Shown piece by piece: positions 25,635 through 34,288 of a stretch of 64,000 nucleotides of DNA. The DNA is taken from the NCBI RefSeq assembly GCF_004364175.1, contig NZ_SNZW01000013.1:186001-250000 (forward strand), in the 5' to 3' direction. The notes beneath the pieces are model-generated. The model was not told the DNA's origin, searched no databases, and saw nothing but the letters and a program-made list of their open reading frames with translations. How positions within the stretch are numbered: position 1 is the first letter of the stretch; each line of letters begins with the position of its first letter. The position numbers were made by a program, and so were the translations under genes. Origin of the DNA: Maribacter caenipelagi. Its GTDB lineage: Bacteria; Bacteroidota; Bacteroidia; Flavobacteriales; Flavobacteriaceae.

Positions 25635-28265
25635 CTAGTCGTTCTCTAGCTGCTCAATAAGATTCGCGACCAGTGCCGTCCAACCAGTTTGGTGAGATGC
25701 ACCTAAACCACGACCGTTCTCTCCATGAAAATACTCATAGAATAATATCAAGTCCTTGAAATGAGGGTCTTGGTAGTATTTCTCGTAGTTTTTATTGATG
25801 GCTCTATTGCCTTTTTCATCTTTCTCGAACATATAGATAAGTCGTTTGCTCAACTCATCGCTCACCTGTTTTAGATTTAGCAATTTTGAACTTCCCGTTG
25901 GGTATTCAAAAAGGAAATCATTACCATCATACCATTGGTATTCTCTAAGCGCTTGAATGAACAGGTAGTTCATAGGCATCCAAATAGGTCCTCGCCAGTT
26001 AGAGTTTCCACCAAATAAAGAAACGGTAGATTCTGCAGGTTCGTAATCAATGGAATAATCTACACCGGCAATATGAATTTGATATGCTTCCTCGTGTATT
26101 TTCGACAGTGACCTAATGCCATATTCACTCAAGAATTCTTTCTCATCTAAAAGCGCCGTAACCAATTTTTGCATTCTATCTTTTGGTACCAAAGACAATA
26201 ATAGATCTCCGCCTGCTTCGTATTGCTGTATTACCTCGTATTTCAAATTGTCTTTACGGTACTTTTTAAACCAAAGCACACTTGCCTTAAATTTCGGGAA
26301 TTTATCTAGCACACTTTTTTTAATGGTAAGTACCGCTGCCAATGATAACATACCGGCAATTGATCGAACTTTAATAGTGGTCGATTGTCCGTCAGGTAGG
26401 GTTAAGCGATCATAGAAAAAGCCTTCAACATCATCCCAAGTATTGGCTTTGTCGGTATCCATTTTGTTCAAAGCCTCAGCAATGAATACAAAATGTCCAA
26501 AGTACTTGGTCGCCATATCTTCATACGAATCGTCATGTTCTGCGATGCGTAAACTAATTTCTAACATGTTTAGACTGTACATTGCCATCCATGCGGTACC
26601 ATCTACTTGGTCTAAAGAACCTCCACCTGGCACACCATGGCTACGGTCAAAAACCCCAATATTGTCAAGACCTAAGAATCCGCCTTGAAAGACATTGTTG
26701 TCATTTCTATCTAAGCGGTTTACCCACCAATTGAAGTTCAACGATAGTTTATTGAACATGCGTTTTAAGAACTTGATATCGGGTTTGCCGGTAATTTTTT
26801 TATCGGTGCCATAAATCTGCAAAGTTGCCCATGCCTGTACGGGCGGATTCACATCACTAAAATTCCATTCGTAGGCAGGTATTTGTCCGTTAGGCGACAT
26901 GTACCATTCTTTAGTGAACAAAAGCAATTGGTCTTTAGCGAATTCTGGATCAATAGATGCAAACGATGCACAGTGAAAAGCAGAGTCCCAAGCAGCATAC
27001 CAAGGATATTCCCATGCATCTGGCATAGAAAGTATATCATGGTTTCGTAATGTTTTCCATTGGCTATTACGACCATATAATCTTTCTTTTGGCGGCGCCG
27101 TAGTCTTATAATCACCATCTAACCATTTTTCAATTTCGTAATTATAATACTGCTTCGTCCAAAGTAAACCTGCAAAAGCTTGTTTTAAGATCGCTTTTTG
27201 GTCTTCGGTAGCTTTAGGGGCTATTTCATCATAGAATTGAGTACACTCTTTTTGTCTCTTTTTAAGTATGGAATCGAAGTCGGTAAAAGGTGCTTTCAGT
27301 GTTTCTTCGGTTAAGCGAAGTTGAAATGTTTTTGATTCGCCACCATCTAAAATTACTTGGTAGAGTGGGGCAAATTTGGTGCCTGATTTGTTTTTTGTCG
27401 CTAACTCAAAATCATTGTTGCAGACGGCATTATTGAACAAATCTTTCTTAAACGGATGGTCATTTTTTCCTTTATAAATGGTCTCTTTGTTAGTTTCATT
27501 CTCTGTAAAGAATAACTGCTCTGCCTTTTGAAAATAGAGATTGTAATTGCCCACATATGGGTGGTCTATGTTTACGAAAGGTTCTTTTTTGGTTCCTTTT
27601 TGAGTGATTATAGGTTTTTTAGAAATCTCTTTAAACGTCCAATGATTGCGCATTACCATTTGCGGTAATAACGAAATAGGTGCAGGTTTTGAATTTCTAT
27701 TGGTGATTGTAATTTGAATGAGAATATCGGTTTCGTCACCTTTTGCATACTCGGTGCTGACATCAAAATAGGTGCTATCGTCAAAAATACCGGTATCCAA
27801 TAATTCGAATTCCAACTCTTTACGATGGCGTTTTAAGTTCTCGTTAATTAGTTGGTTGTACGGATATTCTTTCTGAGAATATTTGTACAAATATTTCATA
27901 TACGAATGCGACGGAGTATTCTCTAGGTAGTAATACAGCTCTTTCACATCTTCACCGTGATTACCCTGCGGTCCTGTTAACCCAAAAAGTCGTTCTTTTA
28001 GTATGGGATCTTTGCCGTTCCACAAACCAATACTAAAACACATATTACAATAGCGATCGCTAATACCTGCAATACCATCTTCTCCCCAACGAAAAGCACG
28101 GCTTCTGGCATGGTCATGCGGAAAATAGTTCCAGGCATCGCCACCGGCACTATAATCTTCACGTACCGTACCCCATTGACGTTCACTTAAATAGGGTCCC
28201 CATTTTAACCAGTCTTTTTCTTCTGTGTTTTGTTGGAATAAACGTTTTTTTTCAGGATTTTTCAT
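25635..28265 (-). CDS. GH63/MGH1-like glycoside hydrolase (glucosidase), copy 2
   Basis: An 876-residue paralogue of the glycosidase at 14.3 kb, co-linear over its whole length. Shared segments include GPYLSERQWGTVREDYS, PWYAAWDSAFHC with the proposed catalytic Asp, FSDVNPPVQAWA, GGNSNWRGPIWMPMNYL, and FYEYFHGENGRGLGASHQTGW with the proposed Glu. No signal peptide. In place of KNEHFKNEHFF, copy 2 has HFKDLILF, so the direct repeat is specific to copy 1. A small monooxygenase-like gene lies 21 nt upstream in the same direction and is probably cotranscribed. The substrate may differ from copy 1; both are likely cytoplasmic alpha-glucosidases. Confidence 0.85.
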   Translation of the reverse strand: MKNPEKKRLFQQNTEEKDWLKWGPYLSERQWGTVREDYSAGGDAWNYFPHDHARSRAFRWGEDGIAGISDRYCNMCFSIGLWNGKDPILKERLFGLTGPQGNHGEDVKELYYYLENTPSHSYMKYLYKYSQKEYPYNQLINENLKRHRKELEFELLDTGIFDDSTYFDVSTEYAKGDETDILIQITITNRNSKPAPISLLPQMVMRNHWTFKEISKKPIITQKGTKKEPFVNIDHPYVGNYNLYFQKAEQLFFTENETNKETIYKGKNDHPFKKDLFNNAVCNNDFELATKNKSGTKFAPLYQVILDGGESKTFQLRLTEETLKAPFTDFDSILKKRQKECTQFYDEIAPKATEDQKAILKQAFAGLLWTKQYYNYEIEKWLDGDYKTTAPPKERLYGRNSQWKTLRNHDILSMPDAWEYPWYAAWDSAFHCASFASIDPEFAKDQLLLFTKEWYMSPNGQIPAYEWNFSDVNPPVQAWATLQIYGTDKKITGKPDIKFLKRMFNKLSLNFNWWVNRLDRNDNNVFQGGFLGLDNIGVFDRSHGVPGGGSLDQVDGTAWMAMYSLNMLEISLRIAEHDDSYEDMATKYFGHFVFIAEALNKMDTDKANTWDDVEGFFYDRLTLPDGQSTTIKVRSIAGMLSLAAVLTIKKSVLDKFPKFKASVLWFKKYRKDNLKYEVIQQYEAGGDLLLSLVPKDRMQKLVTALLDEKEFLSEYGIRSLSKIHEEAYQIHIAGVDYSIDYEPAESTVSLFGGNSNWRGPIWMPMNYLFIQALREYQWYDGNDFLFEYPTGSSKLLNLKQVSDELSKRLIYMFEKDEKGNRAINKNYEKYYQDPHFKDLILFYEYFHGENGRGLGASHQTGWTALVANLIEQLEND

Positions 28266-28286
28266 AAGTCAAAGTAATGCGTTTAA

Positions 28287-28589
28287 TTAATCTGCGAAGA
28301 TTTCAAAGTGAGTAACTTTTTCGGGAAAATCGATAAGATAGTTTTTGTCTTCAGGATAGTATTTTGCTATTTCATAATCTTGACCTGCAAAATTTTTAAT
28401 GACTTCTAAATTGTCCCAAACGGTAATAAGTTTAAAATAGGCGAAATGTTTGTCGGTATTTTTCAAGAACATAAGCTTGACAAAACCAGTAGTTTTACTG
28501 TAGTCGGGTATGGCACGAACTTTCATAAAGTCTTCGTACTCATTAAGGTGTTCTATTTTGGTTTTACCTTCCCAAATTCGTGCGATCAT
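28287..28589 (-). CDS. Antibiotic-biosynthesis-monooxygenase-like small protein
   Basis: A 100-residue single-domain protein with the dimeric ferredoxin-like (ABM) fold pattern: MIARIWEGKTKIEHLNEYED opening, KTTGFVKLMFLKN middle strand, FAYFKLITVWDNLEVIKNFAG with the conserved aromatic/Trp strand, and a closing YPEDKNYLIDFPEKVTHFEI. Members degrade heme, oxidise quinols or have no enzyme activity. It sits 21 nt before GH63 copy 2 and 41 nt after the S41 protease gene, all on the minus strand. Confidence 0.7.
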   Translation of the reverse strand: MIARIWEGKTKIEHLNEYEDFMKVRAIPDYSKTTGFVKLMFLKNTDKHFAYFKLITVWDNLEVIKNFAGQDYEIAKYYPEDKNYLIDFPEKVTHFEIFAD

Positions 28590-28630
28590 GATACCAATTT
28601 TAAAAGTATAATATTAAAGAATTTTGGTAG

Positions 28631-30277
28631 TTATTCATTAGCTAGCTCAATAGCTTTTTCTAGAATTTCATCTCGACCATTTTTAATGCCTTCTACAGTT
28701 GGAATTACTTCTAGATCAATCTTTACTCCTAATCTTTGCGTTTCAGTTTTGTCAGGATAAAATACACCAATTCCTGAAAATCCGGTTTTAAATCCTCCTA
28801 AAATTGTAAAGGGACTTACATTACCATCTGCACCAAGAGTTTGATTTCCAATAGTTGTGCTATTCTCGTTTGACTGTAATGCCATGGCATACCATTCAGC
28901 GTAACTTATTGTATTTGAATCAACAAGAATAAAAATTTTCCCTTGGTATGGTTTCTTATTTTTTTTACCCAAAGGTTCAGTATCTTTCCAAAAGAACTTT
29001 CCTGGGTAAGTATAATCAGGAACAATGATTTTGTTAAGTTCTTTTGGTGTACCATTTAAGAATGGGATTATTTTATACATACTGAATTTAGGATAATTCC
29101 TCAAATCAAAAATAATTGATTTTGTAGCTCTCAAAGCATCCAATAGAAACTCTACCTCGTCTACTTCAATATTCCCTAAATTCACATAGCCAATTTTGTT
29201 TTCTAGAATTTTCCATTTTTCTCTCTTAGGTCTCTTGTAGTTGAAATCTTCGAAGGCATAGCGACCAATTTTTTTAGTAAAAAGTTTATTCTGCTTTATA
29301 ATTTCTATTTCAATAGAATCTGTAGAGCCATTAAAAATCTTATCAAACGCATATGCAGCTTTTGCAGGTTTGTTTGACCCCTTTAAATATTTATTATTTT
29401 CTTCTAAATATTGTTCAATGGTTATACCGTCAATACTTATAATTTCATCGCCAATTTTTAAATTGTTCAGTTTGGCAAGAGAATCATTATAACAGCCAGT
29501 TATAATGGCTGAGTTATTTATTATTTGGTATTTAGCAGGAATAAACTTCTTTCCAAAATAATCATCTAATAGGTCGGTTTTAAACCATGCATGTGAATCA
29601 TTTAAATTCACTATAAGTTCTAATATCGCTAAATGATAATCTAGTTCATTTTTTGAATTCAAAAAGGTTGGTATCATCTGTATTAAAACCTCATTCCAAT
29701 TTAAATCCGTTTGATATTTATATGGAAAAAAGTATTCAATAGTATTCCAATATTTTACTAATGTTAATAATCTATGGGATTCATTCTGCCAGTCGAAATC
29801 TAATGTGGAGATATCCTTTTCTAAATTGATATTTCCACCTTTCTTATTAATTGAAAAATATTGGCTTTTACCTTGAAACCTATTGGTTTCTATAGCTTTT
29901 AATTTTTCGGATAAGTCATTGTTGAATAATGTGCTGTCTTGTGTCCATGATAAATCAAAATTATCATTGAAGTATGTAACGTTATTTTTAGGCTTGCAGG
30001 AATTACAGTTTTTAATTTTGCCTTGAGAATTTATCCATGTTAAGAGTACATCTGATAATTCATTTTTTGATTTAGCATGTTTTACGGATGGAAGTATTCT
30101 TATGAATTCGTTATCCCAGTTTAAATCACCTTTTGCAACTTGAGGATGGTAATATTTTAAAAACCCCCAAACTTTACTTACTGTATATAATTTATCATTT
30201 TCTGATAATTCATTTTGGGAGAAAAGTGAACTTGTGACAAGTGAAAAAATTGTAAAAAACAGAATTATTCTTGTCAT
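28631..30277 (-). CDS. S41 family (C-terminal processing) peptidase
   Basis: A 548-residue secreted protein with signal peptide MTRIILFFTIFSLVTSSLFSQ. The N-terminal half is a helical region with two tandem similar segments (VSKVWGFLKYYHPQVAKGDLNW and LVKYWNTIEYFFPYKYQTDLNW, each read in parts), a lead-in seen in Bacteroidota S41 proteins. A PDZ domain follows around residues 250-330 (LNNLKIGDEIISIDG). The protease domain has IFILVDSNTISYAEW with the catalytic Ser and GNQTLGADGNVS after it. It likely cleaves periplasmic or surface proteins. Its sequence looks more AT-rich than its neighbours, with long A/T runs, which may mean more recent acquisition. Confidence 0.82.
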   Translation of the reverse strand: MTRIILFFTIFSLVTSSLFSQNELSENDKLYTVSKVWGFLKYYHPQVAKGDLNWDNEFIRILPSVKHAKSKNELSDVLLTWINSQGKIKNCNSCKPKNNVTYFNDNFDLSWTQDSTLFNNDLSEKLKAIETNRFQGKSQYFSINKKGGNINLEKDISTLDFDWQNESHRLLTLVKYWNTIEYFFPYKYQTDLNWNEVLIQMIPTFLNSKNELDYHLAILELIVNLNDSHAWFKTDLLDDYFGKKFIPAKYQIINNSAIITGCYNDSLAKLNNLKIGDEIISIDGITIEQYLEENNKYLKGSNKPAKAAYAFDKIFNGSTDSIEIEIIKQNKLFTKKIGRYAFEDFNYKRPKREKWKILENKIGYVNLGNIEVDEVEFLLDALRATKSIIFDLRNYPKFSMYKIIPFLNGTPKELNKIIVPDYTYPGKFFWKDTEPLGKKNKKPYQGKIFILVDSNTISYAEWYAMALQSNENSTTIGNQTLGADGNVSPFTILGGFKTGFSGIGVFYPDKTETQRLGVKIDLEVIPTVEGIKNGRDEILEKAIELANE

Positions 30278-30307
30278 ATAACAGATGAAATATTTTGATT
30301 TAAGTGT

Positions 30308-30991
30308 CTACACCGCTCGCTGCACCACCTCAAACACTTTATTGGCATCGCACTTAATGGTTTTAGATGGGAATTTTAATATCAATGCATAATCGTGCGT
30401 TGCCATCAAAATGGTTCTTCCAGATTTGTTGATTTCCTGTAAAACCTTCATCACTTCTACACTGGTTTGTGGATCAAGGTTTCCGGTAGGCTCATCGGCA
30501 ATAATCAGTTCTGGATCATTTAATAACGCTCTTGCAATGGCAATACGCTGTTGTTCTCCACCAGAAAGCTCATGTGGAAATTTAAATCCCTTGGTTTTCA
30601 TACCTACTTTTTCAAGTACATTAGATACTTGGGTATCCATTTTAATCTTATCCGTCCAGCCAGTTGCCTTTAAAACAAAAGCCATATTTTGGTTGATATT
30701 TCGGTCTGGGAGTAATTTAAAATCTTGAAAAACAATACCCAGTTTTCTACGTAAAAACGGAATGTCTTTTTCTTTCAATGTTTTAAGGTCGAAGTCAACC
30801 ACATGACCTTCACCTTTTTGTAAAGGTAAATCGCCATATAGCGTTTTCATGAAGCTACTTTTGCCGCTACCGGTCTTACCTATAAGGTATACAAATTCCC
30901 CTTTGGCAATTTTTATAGTTACTTCACTTAACACCAAACTCTCTTTTTGAAAAATAGAGGCATCTTTAAGTTCTAAAACAATCTCTTCCAT
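30308..30991 (-). CDS. ftsE: Cell-division ATP-binding protein FtsE
   Basis: A 227-residue ABC ATPase with Walker A GKTGSGKS (38-45), Q-loop in GIVFQDFKLLPDR, signature LSGGEQQRIAIARAL, Walker B LIIADEPTGNLDP and H-loop ATHDY. The FQDFKLLPDR Q-loop is distinctive of FtsE. With FtsX it activates peptidoglycan hydrolases at the septum; ftsX is not in this window, as is common in Bacteroidota where the pair is split. ATG 30991 is chosen because the domain begins there; the 34-residue upstream extension has no family counterpart. It is divergent from the TPR gene, 155 bp apart. Confidence 0.88.
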   Translation of the reverse strand: MEEIVLELKDASIFQKESLVLSEVTIKIAKGEFVYLIGKTGSGKSSFMKTLYGDLPLQKGEGHVVDFDLKTLKEKDIPFLRRKLGIVFQDFKLLPDRNINQNMAFVLKATGWTDKIKMDTQVSNVLEKVGMKTKGFKFPHELSGGEQQRIAIARALLNDPELIIADEPTGNLDPQTSVEVMKVLQEINKSGRTILMATHDYALILKFPSKTIKCDANKVFEVVQRAV

Positions 30992-31146
30992 AACGCAAAT
31001 GTTGATATAAAAGTAATAAGTTCCATTTGATATTAGAGACCCCTTTTTTAAAATCTTTTTTTTTGATGGGGTATTGCACATACTTAGGTACAATTTTTGC
31101 CGTTATCACATGTGATACTGGTAATACTAAATAGGTACAGAACACT

Positions 31147-34100
31147 ATGCTTAAAAAAATCACCGCTTTTATTCCATTGGTATTCGGTTTGGTCGCTTTG
31201 ACCAGTGCCCAAGAAACTAAGATTTATACCCACGAACATAAAGCTTTTCAAGACGCGCTTGCGCTTTACAACAACGAACAATATCAAGCTGCACAGACCA
31301 TTTTTGAAAAGGTCAAAGTGACTACAAAAGATGAGGAAACCGCTGCCAATAGTGCATATTACGCAGCCAATGCGGCAGTGCGCTTAAACCAGATGGGTGC
31401 AGACCGATTGATGGAAGATTTTGTGGAAAAATACCCGACTTCTACCAAACGTAATTCTGCCTTTGCCGATGTGGCAGAATATTATTTTCAAACAGGTAAA
31501 TATCCGTATGCGTTGAAATGGTACGACAAGGTGGATCAAAACTCACTTTCTCGTGGCGAGATGGAAAAGTTCAACTTCAATTATGGATATTCTTTATTCT
31601 CATCACGTAAAACAAAACAAGCTGAAAAGTATCTTGAAAAGGTAACGAATTCTCAAGTGTACGGTTCTCAAGCAAAATATTACTTGGGTTATATTTCATA
31701 TCAAGAAGATGATTATGAAACGGCAAACCAACGTTTTGATCAAATTACCGATCAAGATGTTTTGGAGGAGAAGCTGAGCTATTATCAGGCTGATATGAAT
31801 TTTAAGTTGGGTAAATTTGAAGAGGCAATTGCCTTGGCAAAAAAACAGTTGGCAAAAGCTGATCGAGGAGAAGTATCTGAATTAAACAAGATTATAGGGG
31901 AGAGCTACTTTAATTTGAAGCAGTACGAAAATGCGATTCCGTATTTGACAGAATACAACGGTAAAGGTGGTAAATGGAGCAATACCGATTACTACTACTT
32001 AGGGTATGCGTATTATAAAGGTGGCGATTATAGCAATGCCATCGCTCAATTCAATAAAATTATTGGTGGTACCAACAGCGTTGCCCAAAATGCATACTAC
32101 CACTTGGCAGAATGTTATTTGAAGCTGGATAAAAAACAGGAAGCGCTAAACGCTTTCCGTAATGCTTCGCAAATGGATTACAGTGCCGAGATTCAGAAAG
32201 ATGCTTTTTTAAATTATGCACGTTTAAGTTATGAGGTGGGTAATGCCTATGAGCCGGTACCACAGGTAATAACAAATTATTTGAAAACGTATCCGAAAGA
32301 TGAGCATCAAGATGAGATGCAGACCTTATTGGTAGATTCATACATTACTTCAAAGAACTTCACAGGTGCTATGAAGTTGTTGGAGGAGAATAAGAATTAC
32401 GCCAGTAAATCGATCTATCAAAAAGTAGCATACTATAGAGGTATCGAACTTTTTATGGAGGGCGATTATAACGAGGCATCAGCGAATTTTGCGAAATCGT
32501 TAGGTAGTGCAGAAGACATGCTTTTTAAAGCACGTGCCGATTATTGGAAAGCGGAGTCTGATTATTTGTCTAATCGTTTTGATGAGGCAGTAAAAGGGTA
32601 TACGGCGTTCAAGAATAATACATCGGCAACAAATACAGAAATGTATGCCGATGTAGATTACAATTTGGCATATAGCTATTTCAAGCAAAAAGAGTATACC
32701 GATGCCATTACATATTTCAATTCGTTTACAGCGAACGGTAATGCAGATGTAGAAAAATTACATGATGGTTATTTGAGACTGGGTGATAGCTACTACGCTA
32801 CTAGTAAATACTGGCCGGCTATTGAAACTTATAATAAAGCATTGGCGTTAACAGGACCGGAGAAAGATTATGCATTTTACCAGAAAGCGATGAGCTATGG
32901 TTATGTAGATAGAGGTGATAGTAAAATTGAAAACCTAGAGGAATTCGTTAGCCAATACCCAAGATCAAGTTTTAAAGATGATGCGTTGTTTGAGTTAGGT
33001 AACACCTATGTTTCTCAAGGGCAAGAGAACAAAGGTCTTGCAGCTTATGATCGTTTAATCAGTGAATACAGAGGTAGCTCATTAGTGCCACAGGCATTAA
33101 TGAGACAGGGATTGGTAAATTATAATGCCGCTAGAAACGAAGCAGCTTTGGCAAAATTTAAAACTGTTGTTCGCGATTTCCCAAAAACACAAGAAGCAAT
33201 ACAGGCTGTTGCTACGGCAAAATTGGTCTATGTTGACATGGGTCGTGTAAACGAATATGCAGAATGGGTTCGCGGACTCGATTTTGTACAGGTTACCGAT
33301 GCTGAACTGGACAATGCCACTTTCGATGCTGCACAAAAGCAAAACTTAGAAGGTAATGTTGATGCTGCTATTAAAGGATATAAAAACTACATTCAGCAAT
33401 TCCCGACCGGGTTACACGCCGTAGATGCCAACTTTAGCTTAGCACAGTTATACTTCGGAAAAGGAGAAAAAGAATCGGCTTTACCATATTACAAGTATGT
33501 TGCCGATAGAAGCACTAGCGAATATGCAGAACAGGCATTAACTCGTGTTTGTGAAGTATATATTTCTAAAGATGATTATCAAATTGCGTTGCCATATTTA
33601 TTAAAATTAGAGAGTCAGGCGAACATTCAGCAGAACAGAACTTTTGCTCGCTCTAATTTGATGAAAGGGTATTACAATCAAAAGAATTATCCGAAGACCA
33701 TAGAATACGCCGATAAGGTATTAGCAACTTCAAATATTGATAATAGAATTAAGAGTGATGCGCATATTATGATTGCAAGGTCTGCCATTGCAACTAATGA
33801 CGAAGCTAAAGCAGAATCTGCCTATGCAGAGGTGTTACAAATAGCGTCTGGAGCCACGGCCGCAGAAGCATTGTATTATAACGCTTATTTTGAGCATAAA
33901 GATGGGGCTTACGAGAACTCTAATATCGCCGTTCAAAAATTAGCAAAAGACTATGCAACATATAAGGAATGGGGTGGTAAAGGTTTAGTGCTGATGGCCA
34001 AAAACTACTACGCATTAAATGATGCTTACCAAGCAACATACATTCTAGAAAGTGTTATTACAAACTTTAGTCAATACCCAGAAATTGTTTCAGAGGCAAG

Positions 34101-34164
34101 TGCAGAGCTTGCTATTATTAAATCGAAAGAGGCGAAAAGTAACTCATCGGTTGATCCTAACTAA
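31147..34164 (+). CDS. Large exported tetratricopeptide-repeat protein
   Basis: A 1005-residue protein with signal peptide ending ALTSAQ near residue 22. Nearly the whole mature chain is a series of TPR helix pairs, such as FQDALALYNNEQYQAAQTIF, PYALKWYDKVDQ, YYYLGYAYYKGGDYSNAIAQF, GYLRLGDSYYATSKYWPAIETY and HIMIARSAIATNDEAKAESAYAE. It should act as a periplasmic scaffold. The neighbouring outer-membrane barrel gene (124 nt downstream, same direction) and divergent ftsE are a conserved-looking trio in Flavobacteriia, which suggests an envelope assembly or cell-division link. The partner of the scaffold is unknown. Confidence 0.85.
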   Translation: MLKKITAFIPLVFGLVALTSAQETKIYTHEHKAFQDALALYNNEQYQAAQTIFEKVKVTTKDEETAANSAYYAANAAVRLNQMGADRLMEDFVEKYPTSTKRNSAFADVAEYYFQTGKYPYALKWYDKVDQNSLSRGEMEKFNFNYGYSLFSSRKTKQAEKYLEKVTNSQVYGSQAKYYLGYISYQEDDYETANQRFDQITDQDVLEEKLSYYQADMNFKLGKFEEAIALAKKQLAKADRGEVSELNKIIGESYFNLKQYENAIPYLTEYNGKGGKWSNTDYYYLGYAYYKGGDYSNAIAQFNKIIGGTNSVAQNAYYHLAECYLKLDKKQEALNAFRNASQMDYSAEIQKDAFLNYARLSYEVGNAYEPVPQVITNYLKTYPKDEHQDEMQTLLVDSYITSKNFTGAMKLLEENKNYASKSIYQKVAYYRGIELFMEGDYNEASANFAKSLGSAEDMLFKARADYWKAESDYLSNRFDEAVKGYTAFKNNTSATNTEMYADVDYNLAYSYFKQKEYTDAITYFNSFTANGNADVEKLHDGYLRLGDSYYATSKYWPAIETYNKALALTGPEKDYAFYQKAMSYGYVDRGDSKIENLEEFVSQYPRSSFKDDALFELGNTYVSQGQENKGLAAYDRLISEYRGSSLVPQALMRQGLVNYNAARNEAALAKFKTVVRDFPKTQEAIQAVATAKLVYVDMGRVNEYAEWVRGLDFVQVTDAELDNATFDAAQKQNLEGNVDAAIKGYKNYIQQFPTGLHAVDANFSLAQLYFGKGEKESALPYYKYVADRSTSEYAEQALTRVCEVYISKDDYQIALPYLLKLESQANIQQNRTFARSNLMKGYYNQKNYPKTIEYADKVLATSNIDNRIKSDAHIMIARSAIATNDEAKAESAYAEVLQIASGATAAEALYYNAYFEHKDGAYENSNIAVQKLAKDYATYKEWGGKGLVLMAKNYYALNDAYQATYILESVITNFSQYPEIVSEASAELAIIKSKEAKSNSSVDPN

Positions 34165-34191
34165 AAATTACGTACACCAATAAACAAACTC

Positions 34192-34203
34192 CGGGCAAGC
34201 CCG
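34192..34203. repeat. Short hairpin element A between the TPR and barrel genes
   Basis: CGGGC-AA-GCCCG, a perfect 5-bp stem with a 2-nt AA centre. It is followed by TGAAACATTGAATT, like element B (34234-34253), which also has a GC-AA-GC centre and is followed by AACATTTAAAT. The two look like variants of one repeat unit. Confidence 0.45.
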
Positions 34204-34233
34204 TGAAACATTGAATTGAAAATTTTATTTAGA

Positions 34234-34253
34234 TTTCGACGCAAGCGTCGAAA
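34234..34253. repeat. Short hairpin element B between the TPR and barrel genes
   Basis: TTTCGACGC-AA-GCGTCGAAA is a perfect 9-bp stem with an AA centre, and outer AGATTT/AAATCT extend it with an asymmetric bulge. No T-run follows, so it is unlike the window's terminators. It could tune readthrough or message stability between the TPR and barrel genes. Confidence 0.5.
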
Positions 34254-34288
34254 CATTTAAATCTCGATTATCTAGTAAAAGAACACCT

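Noticed and set aside
28631-30277. Recent horizontal transfer of the S41 protease gene
   Set aside because: It looks more AT-rich than neighbours by eye, but no mobility genes, repeats or att-like sites flank it, so I did not raise it as a finding.
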